The translations under genes and the position numbers were made by a program. From NCBI GenBank assembly GCA_034437315.1, contig DAOTUC010000163.1, positions 1 through 13,561 of the forward strand: DNA of 13,561 nt. Reading direction: 5' to 3'. Below are positions 1-6,569 of the stretch, in pieces. This DNA is from DSAR01 sp034437315 (GTDB lineage Bacteria; Chloroflexota; Anaerolineae; B4-G1). The stretch's first letter is position 1; each line of letters begins with the position of its first letter. The notes beneath the pieces are model-generated. The model did no database searches and had not been told where the DNA came from. It saw nothing but the letters and a program-made list of their open reading frames with translations.

Positions 1-1
1 C

Positions 2-802
2 ATTCCCGCTCTGCTGGGTCGGGCGCATCCCATCGTTCCCCAAGTCCCCGACGACGGCGGCAACCACGCTGGCGTCGTCATCGACTACGGCGACGGGACC
101 TACGAGACCGCCTGCGTCGCCTTCAGCGAACCCAGCATCACCGGGCACGAGCTGATGACCCGCACTGGGATCCCATACGAGACGACTAGTTCCGCTTGGG
201 GGGATATGCTGACCGCCATCCGGGAAGTGAGTGCAACGGGCACGTTCTACTGGTCCTACTGGTATCGAGACCCCGTCACTGGCACTTGGCAGTTCTACCC
301 CGTCGGGTTCAACGATTCCACCATCACAGATGGCGACGTGGATGGCTGGCACATCGTGGACTGGAACATCTGGCCCTCGCCTTCGCCCGGCATCAACCTC
401 CCCTTGGGGGCTATCTGTGGGCTCCAGGCCTTTGCACCGGTTTATCTAGGGCCTGACCCAGATCGCATGGTCGCCGCTCCAATGCGCGCGATGTGGGGCA
501 ACAGCATAGATGTCGTGGTTCCCTTCGGCAGCGATCTGGACGAGGATGGCAGCGTCGAATTGGCGTGGCGCGAGGAAGGCGCGACGAGCTGGACCACGAT
601 GGACATTAGTGGTCACCGTGCGGACGGTTACTTCACCGCCACGTTACCCCTCACCCGGCCGGTGTCATATGAGTTCCAGGCCACGTTCAAGGACCCAGAT
701 GGCGTACAGTTCGGCTCCCAGACGTCGGGGACGGCGCTGACGCCGCCGGTCACCCTGGAACCCTATGCCATCTACCTGCCGCTCGTCGTCCGAAACAGTT
801 GA
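2..802 (+). CDS. Exported transcobalamin-C-like (DUF4430-like) protein, 5' partial
   Basis: The frame is open from the left edge to the TGA at 800-802 and gives 266 residues, so the start and most of any signal peptide lie outside the window. The first in-window residues (IPALLGRAHPIVPQ) could be the end of a signal peptide. Residues about 24-140 match the two downstream proteins: G-V-V-I-D-x-G-D-G, a Cys at 38, 'FYWSYW' at 82-87, 'DGDVDGW' at 110-116 and a Cys at 139. This pattern recalls the transcobalamin C-terminal/DUF4430 domain. It lacks the six-Cys module of its two paralogues and keeps only the outer Cys pair. Residues about 160-245 look like an Ig/FnIII-type beta domain. The protein ends in YAIYLPLVVRNS, a tail type I associate with Chloroflexota secreted proteins. 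A role in corrinoid binding at the surface is inferred from the fold resemblance and the neighbouring B12 genes. Confidence 0.75.
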   Translation: MPALLGRAHPIVPQVPDDGGNHAGVVIDYGDGTYETACVAFSEPSITGHELMTRTGIPYETTSSAWGDMLTAIREVSATGTFYWSYWYRDPVTGTWQFYPVGFNDSTITDGDVDGWHIVDWNIWPSPSPGINLPLGAICGLQAFAPVYLGPDPDRMVAAPMRAMWGNSIDVVVPFGSDLDEDGSVELAWREEGATSWTTMDISGHRADGYFTATLPLTRPVSYEFQATFKDPDGVQFGSQTSGTALTPPVTLEPYAIYLPLVVRNS

Positions 803-1356
803 GATTCCTAAGTCATTCGCCTGGACCTCTCCGATCTCTCGCTAATCTCAGAGGTCCAGGCAGCATCCAGCGGGCGTGTGTCCTGCTGATCTTGCTGTTC
901 ACGTTGTCGCCCCTCGACGCCAATGGAGTAAGCGGTCACACTGCTGACCCTTCGTATGTTGGCCTGGTGATTGATAAGGGCGACGGCACCACAGTGACAA
1001 GCTGTGTGACGTTTAGCGAGGCGGAGATCAACGGCCTCCAGGTGTTGGAGCGGTCCGGCCTGGAGATCGTGACCAATCAGGGGGCCGTCTGCGCTATCGC
1101 AGGGAGGGGATGTCCGGCCAGCAACTGTTGGTGTCAGTGCCAGGGAACGCCGTGCATCTACTGGTCCTATTGGCACTGGCTCAATGGGGACTGGCATTAT
1201 TCCCAGGAGGGAGCAGCAGGATACCAAGTTCACGACGGGGATGTCGAGGGGTGGCGCTGGGGGGAGGGCTCGATGCCCCAACCCACCGTCTCGTTTGAGC
1301 AAATCTGCTACCCATTCCGCGTTTATCTACCCATCGTTTTGAACCAGGGGGCTTGA
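799..1356 (+). CDS. Small exported Cys-rich transcobalamin-C-like (DUF4430-like) protein
   Basis: This 185-residue ORF begins with a TTG that overlaps the previous stop codon. No clear Shine-Dalgarno sequence precedes it, so the start is uncertain. A hydrophobic export segment lies at about residues 26-39 (ACVLLILLFTLSPL). The domain at about 54-170 shares G-L-V-I-D-x-G-D-G, 'YWSYW' at 121-125 and 'GDVEGW' at 147-152 with its neighbours. Eight Cys are present after the signal: 69, 98, 105, 110, 112, 114, 119 and 170. The middle six form CX6CX4CXCXCX4C, which includes 'NCWCQCQGTPC'. The outer pair, 69 and 170, matches the only two Cys of the upstream paralogue, so these two probably form a disulfide. 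The protein ends almost directly after the domain with YPFRVYLPIVLNQGA. It may bind a corrinoid or a metal outside the cell. That function is inferred and no catalytic motif is visible. Confidence 0.78.
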   Translation: MRFLSHSPGPLRSLANLRGPGSIQRACVLLILLFTLSPLDANGVSGHTADPSYVGLVIDKGDGTTVTSCVTFSEAEINGLQVLERSGLEIVTNQGAVCAIAGRGCPASNCWCQCQGTPCIYWSYWHWLNGDWHYSQEGAAGYQVHDGDVEGWRWGEGSMPQPTVSFEQICYPFRVYLPIVLNQGA

Positions 1357-1375
1357 ATGCAACGGGGATGTTTCA

Positions 1376-2647
1376 ATGAGAGTGATGAATCATAAAAAGT
1401 GGCTGATCTGTCTGGTCGGGCTGTTGATCGCCATTAGCCCCCTTGCTGGCGCAGGATTGGCCCGCGCCCAGCAACCGAATCAGGTCGGGCTGGTCGTGCA
1501 ACACGGCGACGGCCGGCTGATCACGCGCTGCGTCAAGTTCGATGAGTCGCAGATCAGCGGCTACGAGATGTTGACGCGTTCCGGGCTGGAGGTTGTCGCT
1601 AACTTTGATTGGGGTATGGGCGCGGCTATCTGCGCGATAGACGGCGAGGGCTGCCCGGCCAACAACTGCTTCTGTCAGTGCCAGGGAAGCCCATGCATCT
1701 ACTGGGCTTACCATCACCTGGTCGACGGCCAGTGGGTGTACTCCAATCTGGGCGCCAGCAACTATAACGTCCGTCACGGCGACGTGGAGGGCTGGGCCTG
1801 GGGCGCGGGTGCGATGGAGGGCGGAGGCGCGCAGCCACCCGTGATCCCCTTTGATCAAATTTGCGTCCCGCCGGCGACCGAGACGCCGGTTCCGACCGAC
1901 ACCCCCACCCCCGCACCCCCGACCGCCACGCCCATACCTGCGACGGCGACCGCCACACCTCCGCAGGACACCGCCACGCCCATACCGGCGACGGCGACCG
2001 CCACACCTCCGCTGGACACCGCCACGCCCTCGCCGCCAGAGGTCTGGTTCCGGCTCGATCAGAACCCGGTCCCCGCCAGCGCTTGCACCACCGTGCGCTG
2101 GGATACCTCGCGCGCCCAGGCGGTATACCTGGACGGTGAGAGCGTCGCACCCAACGGCCAACAGGAAGTCTGTCCCACTGTACCGCAGACATACCGGCTG
2201 CGAGTCGTGGGCGCTGATGAGACCGAGACGACCTATGAACTCGTATTAGGCGTCACCGACGTCACGCTCTCCCCTCCCGCCTCGACGACGCTCGCGCCCA
2301 CCGTCGCCGCTCCTTCGCCCACGGTGCATGCGGTGAGTGCAAGCCTATCGTCATCCCCATCCCCATCACCGACCATGCGGACCGAGCCTCAGGACGAGGC
2401 CGCGTCCCTCACATCCACGCCCACCTCGCCGACTACCACACGGGCGACGCCACTGCCGACGCAGGCAGCTCCCTCACCCACCTCGGCCCGCGTGGCCCAG
2501 GCGGAGCCTGCACCCATCGCCACGGACCTGCCGGCGGCGTCTGACGACGACTCGTCGTCCTTCGTCCCACTGGGCTATGTCGCTTTCGCTCTCGTCGTGG
2601 CAGCATTGCTGGGCTGGCTCGTCGTGGCGATACGTCGCCGAAGGTAG
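1376..2647 (+). CDS. Membrane-anchored surface protein: Cys-rich DUF4430-like domain, Thr/Pro linker, Ig-like domain
   Basis: This 423-residue protein starts at ATG 1376, with GGGGA upstream, 19 bases after the previous gene. It has a signal peptide with a probable ARA-Q cleavage near residue 31. The transcobalamin-C-like domain spans about 37-165, with Cys at 52, 86, 93, 98, 100, 102, 107 and 163. It contains the same CX4CXCXCX4C core as the upstream paralogue ('NCFCQCQGSPC'), then 'YWAY' and 'GDVEGW'. A Thr/Pro linker at about 166-221 includes a 16-residue repeat. An Ig-like domain at about 222-293 has Cys 237 and 266, probably a disulfide. A second Ser/Thr/Pro-rich stretch at about 294-395 follows. 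A membrane helix at about 399-419 ends in RRRR, so the protein is tethered with its domains outside. Next to the ECF transporter genes, it could be the docking receptor that passes corrinoids to the S component. That role is inferred. Confidence 0.85.
   Translation: MRVMNHKKWLICLVGLLIAISPLAGAGLARAQQPNQVGLVVQHGDGRLITRCVKFDESQISGYEMLTRSGLEVVANFDWGMGAAICAIDGEGCPANNCFCQCQGSPCIYWAYHHLVDGQWVYSNLGASNYNVRHGDVEGWAWGAGAMEGGGAQPPVIPFDQICVPPATETPVPTDTPTPAPPTATPIPATATATPPQDTATPIPATATATPPLDTATPSPPEVWFRLDQNPVPASACTTVRWDTSRAQAVYLDGESVAPNGQQEVCPTVPQTYRLRVVGADETETTYELVLGVTDVTLSPPASTTLAPTVAAPSPTVHAVSASLSSSPSPSPTMRTEPQDEAASLTSTPTSPTTTRATPLPTQAAPSPTSARVAQAEPAPIATDLPAASDDDSSSFVPLGYVAFALVVAALLGWLVVAIRRRR
1922..2028 (+). 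repeat. 48-bp tandem repeat encoding a Thr/Pro linker
   Basis: Two full 48-bp copies (1922-1969 and 1970-2017) and a partial third lie inside the membrane-anchored protein gene. They differ at two positions. Each copy encodes TATPIPATATATPP(Q/L)D, so copy-number changes would keep the reading frame. This is a typical spacer for a surface protein. Confidence 0.9.
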
Positions 2648-2653
2648 ACGAGC

Positions 2654-3535
2654 GTGCGCCGTATCCTTAGTGGGATGATCTATGGGCTGAGTGGGGCCAT
2701 CGGCATACTGGCCTTTCTGTACCCTTTCTTCGTGCCGGTGACGACCAGGACGGCCCACGGTATGGCTCACAGCCAGGACGCGCCGCTGGTGACGGCGGCG
2801 TTGGTCGGCCTCTCGGTCATCGCGCTGATCGTAGAGCTCCAAGGACGGGCCGTCAGCGCCAAGACGGTCGCTATGTTAGGCGTGTTAGTCGCCATCACCA
2901 GCGTGCTGCGCTTCATCGAAGTCACCATTCCGATGCCGGGCGGCTTTTCGCCGATCTTTGCCCCCATCATCCTGGCCGGCTACGTCTTTGGCAGTCGTTT
3001 TGGCTTTTTGATGGGCGCGTTGACCCTCCTCGTCTCGGGCCTGGTCACCGGCGGCGTGGGGCCGTGGCTGCCCTACCAGATGTTCACCGCGGGCTGGGCG
3101 GGCCTGATGGCCGGGTGGCTGGGGCGAATGAGCGAATTAGCGAATCAGCGAATCGGCGAGAGAGCGAATAGACGAAGGGATGAATCGCGTTTTACGTCTG
3201 ACGTTTTACGCCACACGCGACAAGTAACCCGTCTGGAGGTCCTGGTGCTCTGTGTTTTCGGCTTTATCTGGGGCCTGCTGTACGGCGCGATTATGAACAT
3301 CTGGTTCTGGCCCTTTGCCGTGGGACCTGCAGAACAGACCTGGTCGCCAGGCACTGGCCTGGGCGAGACCCTGGCCCGGTATGCGACGTTCTATCTGGTC
3401 ACCTCCCTGACGTGGGATATGGCGCGCGCGGTGGGCAACGGGGCTTTGATCCTGCTCCTGGGCGCGCCGGTGGTGCGGGCGCTGGCCCGTTTCCGGCGAC
3501 GTTTCCATTTCGAGGTGCACGAGAGCGATGCTTGA
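2654..3535 (+). CDS. ECF transporter S (substrate-binding) component, predicted corrinoid-specific
   Basis: This is a 293-residue, very hydrophobic membrane protein with GTG at 2654 as its start; an ATG at 2675 is an alternative. Predicted helices lie at about 10-28, 45-63, 73-92, 100-138 (two), 141-159, 197-222 and 237-275. The stretch around 'GGFSPIFAPIILAGYVFG' followed by 'WLPYQMFTAGWAGLMAGWLG' is typical of S components. Its 3' end overlaps the T-component gene by 8 bases and the ATPase gene follows, which confirms the ECF context. Corrinoid is the likely substrate because every following recognisable gene concerns cobamides; this is inference. Two features are odd. There are two additional N-terminal helices, and a hydrophilic insertion of about 38 residues (157-194) sits between the fifth and sixth helical blocks and is encoded by short DNA repeats. 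Confidence 0.8.
   Translation: MRRILSGMIYGLSGAIGILAFLYPFFVPVTTRTAHGMAHSQDAPLVTAALVGLSVIALIVELQGRAVSAKTVAMLGVLVAITSVLRFIEVTIPMPGGFSPIFAPIILAGYVFGSRFGFLMGALTLLVSGLVTGGVGPWLPYQMFTAGWAGLMAGWLGRMSELANQRIGERANRRRDESRFTSDVLRHTRQVTRLEVLVLCVFGFIWGLLYGAIMNIWFWPFAVGPAEQTWSPGTGLGETLARYATFYLVTSLTWDMARAVGNGALILLLGAPVVRALARFRRRFHFEVHESDA
3124..3179 (+). repeat. Seven degenerate copies of an 8-bp repeat (GCGAATNA type)
   Basis: Contiguous octamers read GCGAATGA, GCGAATTA, GCGAATCA, GCGAATCG, GCGAGAGA, GCGAATAG and ACGAAGGG. Three octamers make 24 bases, so the protein shows an 8-residue near-repeat (ELANQRIG / ERANRRRD). The array lies inside the S-component gene and keeps it open. The composition differs from the flanking GC-rich membrane-coding DNA. 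Confidence 0.85.
3188..3210 (+). repeat. Direct repeat CGTTTTACG, two copies 14 bp apart
   Basis: CGTTTTACG occurs at 3188-3196 and 3202-3210, just downstream of the octamer array and within the same hydrophilic insertion of the S-component gene. I associate this kind of sequence with interspersed elements in Chloroflexota genomes, but that is memory and not a search result. Confidence 0.6.
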
Positions 3536-4616
3536 CGCCCGGGCCTGGTTCGTTTGGGTGCTGACGACGCTGATCGCCGTCTCGTCGGTCCGCAATCCGC
3601 TCTACGTTGTCCTGCTGGCGCTGGTCACCAGCGTGATCGGGCTGGTCTGCCGCCCGGCCGACGAGCAGGTCGACGGCCGATGGATGATCCTTTCACCGCT
3701 CCGCTTTGCGACCATCGCCCTCCCGCTCTCGGCCCTGTTCAACGGACTGACCATTCACGTCGGCGACACGCCACTGCTGCGCCTGCCGGACTGGCTGCCC
3801 CTGCTGGGCGGGCCGGTCACGCTGGAGGCGCTCGTCTTTGGGGTTCAGAACGGCCTCGCGCTGACCGTCATTTTCGCCGGTTTTGCGGTCTTCAACCAGG
3901 TGACGCCCGTGCGCGACCTGGTGCAGCTCACGCCCCGCGCCTTTCACGAGGTCGGGGTGGTTATCTCTATCGCCCTCACGTTTGTGCCCCAGACGGCCCG
4001 CAGCCTGAACCGCATCCGCCAGGCCCAGGCTGTGCGCGGTCACCGGGTGCGGGGCCTGCGCGATTGGCCGCCCATCGTCGTGCCGCTGCTGGTCAGTGGA
4101 CTGGAGCGTTCGATGGGCCTGGCCGAGGCGATGGTCGCCCGGGGCTATGGGGCCGTGTCCGACCGGGCGCAGCCACTGCGCACGTCCGGAGGGCTGGCGG
4201 TGGGGCTGCTGATGCTGCTGGGTGGCTGGCTGACGTTCTTGTTCTGCCCGGCGTGGCGCGAGGCGGGCCTCGGGTTGATGATTGGAGGCGGGGCGCTCAT
4301 CGCCGGCGTGTTGTGGCTCGCCGGGCGGACGGTCCGCCACACGGTCTACCGCCCCCGCCGCTGGACGGTCCGCGACACCCTGGTGGTGGGGGGGTGCGGG
4401 CTGGCGCTGGCGGCAGTGTCGCTTCCATCACCGCTGGGCCAGGACACGCTGTATTACTCGCCCTACCCACGGCTGACGCTCCCGGTCTTTGACCCGCTGG
4501 TCGGGTTGGGACTTTTGGGGCTGTTGATGCCAGCGGTGGTCAGTACAGGAGCGGAGAGGCCGCTTCACCCTCCGCCAGCGGGTATGGAAACTGTGATGGA
4601 GGTCAATGAACGATGA
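3528..4616 (+). CDS. ECF transporter T (transmembrane coupling) component
   Basis: This 362-residue protein starts at ATG 3528, overlapping the S-component gene by 8 bases. Its stop overlaps the ATPase start in an ATGA. The two cytoplasmic coupling motifs of the T family are visible: V-R-G at 169-171 (within 'AQAVRGHRVRG') and A-R-G at 204-206 (within 'EAMVARGYGA'). In this family they contact the two ATPase domains. The core region of about 220 residues is followed by roughly 140 more, with at least three further hydrophobic segments (about 219-235, 242-262 and 285-300) and one near the end. The protein is therefore longer than the roughly 250-270 residues usual for EcfT. The extension could interact with the enlarged S component, but that is speculation. 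Confidence 0.88.
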   Translation: MLDARAWFVWVLTTLIAVSSVRNPLYVVLLALVTSVIGLVCRPADEQVDGRWMILSPLRFATIALPLSALFNGLTIHVGDTPLLRLPDWLPLLGGPVTLEALVFGVQNGLALTVIFAGFAVFNQVTPVRDLVQLTPRAFHEVGVVISIALTFVPQTARSLNRIRQAQAVRGHRVRGLRDWPPIVVPLLVSGLERSMGLAEAMVARGYGAVSDRAQPLRTSGGLAVGLLMLLGGWLTFLFCPAWREAGLGLMIGGGALIAGVLWLAGRTVRHTVYRPRRWTVRDTLVVGGCGLALAAVSLPSPLGQDTLYYSPYPRLTLPVFDPLVGLGLLGLLMPAVVSTGAERPLHPPPAGMETVMEVNER

Positions 4617-6226
4617 TCCAATTTGACCGTGTGACGTACACGTATCCTGGCACATCCCGGCCGGCGCTGTCTGACGTGACGCTGGAGATTGCGGAGGGAG
4701 AGTTTGTTCTCGTGGTCGGACCTTCGGGAGCAGGCAAGTCCACCCTGTTGCGCTGTCTCAATGGCCTGGCGCCGCACTTTAGCGGCGGCGTGGTGAGTGG
4801 ACAGGTCGCTGTCGCCGGGCACGACCCGGTGACCGAAGGTCCCCAATCCCTCAGCCGTGTCGTTGGATTCGTTTTTCAGGATCCGGAGGCCCAGTTCGTC
4901 CTGGACCGAGTCGAAGACGAGATCGCCCTGGCGTTGGAGAACAGCGCCGTCCCGCCCGCCGAGATGCGGGTGCGCGTCGAGGAGGTTTTGCACCTGCTGA
5001 ATCTGGCCCCGCTGCGCGACCGTCCATTGGAGACGCTTTCTGGCGGTGAGAAACAGCGCGTCGCCATCGCTGCAGCCCTGGCGTTCCGCCCGCGGGTGCT
5101 GGCGCTCGACGAGCCGACTTCGCAGCTCGATCCCCAGTCGGCGGAGGAAGTGCTCAACGCGCTGACGCGGCTCAACGTGGACATGGGGCTGACTGTTATC
5201 CTGGCCGAGCACCGGCTGGAGCGGGTGTTGTCCTATGCCGATCGATTGGTCTACCTGCCGGGCGACTCCGGTCAGGTGCTGGATGGCCCGCCCCGGCAGG
5301 TCTTGCGGCAGATGGATCAGACGCCGCCGCTGGTGACGTTGGGCAAGGCGCTGGGTTGGGAACCGCTGCCGCTCACAATCAAGGAGGGCCGCGCATTTGC
5401 CAGGGAGGCGCCCTCCCCATTGGAACCGCCTCCCGCTCGTTCTCGGTCGGGCGCAGATGTGGAATCGCTGCTTCGTGTAGAGAAGCTCTCGTTTGCGTAC
5501 GACGGCGCACCCACGCTATCCGACGTCTCGCTCACCGTCAATCAGGGCGAGTTGGTGGCGCTGATGGGCCGCAATGGTTCCGGCAAGACGACGCTGCTCA
5601 AATGCATCGTCGGACTGTTGCGGCCTCGGCGAGGCCAGATCACGTTAGCAGGCGAGTCGCTCGTTGGGCAGGAGACGGCGCGGATATGTCAGCAGGTCGG
5701 TTATCTGCCCCAGGCGCCGGACGACCTCCTGTTCGCCGACACCGTGGCCGAGGAATTGGCGGTCACGTTGCGCTATCACGGCCTCTTGGATCGCCCCCCG
5801 GTCCCGCCGGGGCATCTATTGGAGCGGCTGGGGTTGGGGGACGTGAAAGCGGCATACCCCAGGGATCTGAGTGTGGGCCAGCGGCAGCGGGTTGCGCTGG
5901 GGGCGGTGACCGTCACGCGCCCCCGGTTATTGCTGTTGGACGAGCCGACCCGGGGTCTGGACTATTTTACCAAACGAGCGTTGGTGCAATTGCTGCGAGA
6001 GTGGCAGGCCGAGGCAGTCGGTATGTTGCTGGTGACCCACGACGTCGAGTTGGCCGCCCAGGCGGCCAACCGCGTCGTGATCCTCAGCCAGGGCGAGGTC
6101 ATCGCCGACGATGCGCCGGAGGTGCTGACCGTCTCGCCGCTTTTCGCGCCCCAGATAGCGCGGCTCTTTCCCGGCAGCGGCTGGCTCGTCGTCGAGGATG
6201 CGCTATCTGGGTTGGGTAAAGAATAG
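4613..6226 (+). CDS. ECF transporter ATPase, two ABC domains fused (A-A')
   Basis: This 537-residue protein is translationally coupled to the T component through an ATGA overlap. In domain 1, Walker A is GPSGAGKST with Lys 42, the Q-loop region is 'FVFQDPEAQFVLDRVEDEIAL', the signature is LSGGE at 142-146, Walker B is Asp 166-Glu 167 and the switch His is in 'LAEHR'. In domain 2, Walker A is GRNGSGKTT with Lys 325, the signature is LSVGQ at 419-423, Walker B is Asp 443-Glu 444 and the switch His is in 'VTHD'. The 'FQDPE...ED.IA' segment after the Q-loop is typical of ECF ATPases, where it binds the coupling helices of EcfT. A polar, Pro-rich linker of about 30 residues (near 260-290) joins the halves. 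The second signature has Val for the usual first Gly. The protein powers uptake by the neighbouring S and T proteins. Confidence 0.93.
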   Translation: MIQFDRVTYTYPGTSRPALSDVTLEIAEGEFVLVVGPSGAGKSTLLRCLNGLAPHFSGGVVSGQVAVAGHDPVTEGPQSLSRVVGFVFQDPEAQFVLDRVEDEIALALENSAVPPAEMRVRVEEVLHLLNLAPLRDRPLETLSGGEKQRVAIAAALAFRPRVLALDEPTSQLDPQSAEEVLNALTRLNVDMGLTVILAEHRLERVLSYADRLVYLPGDSGQVLDGPPRQVLRQMDQTPPLVTLGKALGWEPLPLTIKEGRAFAREAPSPLEPPPARSRSGADVESLLRVEKLSFAYDGAPTLSDVSLTVNQGELVALMGRNGSGKTTLLKCIVGLLRPRRGQITLAGESLVGQETARICQQVGYLPQAPDDLLFADTVAEELAVTLRYHGLLDRPPVPPGHLLERLGLGDVKAAYPRDLSVGQRQRVALGAVTVTRPRLLLLDEPTRGLDYFTKRALVQLLREWQAEAVGMLLVTHDVELAAQAANRVVILSQGEVIADDAPEVLTVSPLFAPQIARLFPGSGWLVVEDALSGLGKE

Positions 6227-6255
6227 TAGCCGCGATCAAAGGAGTGATGTGAGCA

Positions 6256-6444
6256 ATGGAAAACGGAAACGACAGAACGGTTGAACTCGAGTATGGTCAA
6301 AAAACCTTTATGGTGGTTGGTGGGAGGGAAAAAAACACCAGGATGCTGATCGAGGACGGCAATCCGGTTGTTTTCGAATCCCTGTGGCATGCTGGCCCAT
6401 TGGTTCACGATCTGCAGGCGTTACGGAACGATTATGTCTGTTGA
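6256..6444 (+). CDS. Small protein of unknown function (62 aa)
   Basis: The ORF starts at ATG 6256 and is preceded by AAAGGAG at 6238-6244, a good Shine-Dalgarno sequence at slightly long spacing. It encodes 62 soluble, mixed-charge residues with no signal peptide or membrane segment. Features seen are 'YGQKTFMVVGG', 'MLIEDGNPVVFESLWHAGP' and a terminal 'DYVC' ending in Cys. I do not recognise a family. It lies 29 bases after the ECF ATPase gene and 125 bases before cobO, on the same strand, in DNA that is less GC-rich than its neighbours. It may be a small accessory protein of the operon, or a recent or spurious ORF. The ribosome binding site and position favour a real gene. Confidence 0.5.
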   Translation: MENGNDRTVELEYGQKTFMVVGGREKNTRMLIEDGNPVVFESLWHAGPLVHDLQALRNDYVC

Positions 6445-6569
6445 GGGGGAAAATTTCTCATAGCAAGTACACTTTTCGTCTATTCGCGCAGCAATTCACG
6501 TGGCACCACCTTTCTTACATGCACTTGCAGACAGCGAGTTGGCAAGACATAGATAAAGGGGAACCAACA
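6445..6569 (+). other. AT-richer leader upstream of cobO
   Basis: This is 125 bases without a supported gene, noticeably more AT-rich than the flanks. GCAAGT at 6463-6468 can pair with ACTTGC at 6523-6528, enclosing about 54 bases. A Shine-Dalgarno-like AAAGGGGA lies at 6556-6563 for cobO. I looked for the cobalamin riboswitch B12 box and core and did not find them. I see no convincing promoter. Confidence 0.4.

Noticed and set aside
1373..2192. Long reverse-strand open frames opposite the Thr/Pro-rich surface protein gene
   Set aside because: They arise from the GC-rich, repetitive codons of the + strand gene. Their products are Arg/Gly-rich with no family resemblance, and the + strand frame has a signal peptide, domains and an anchor.
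3770..3790. 'GCCACTG' strings (also near 2449 and 8033) as possible B12 boxes of a cobalamin riboswitch
   Set aside because: All lie inside coding regions, and the surrounding riboswitch core elements are absent.
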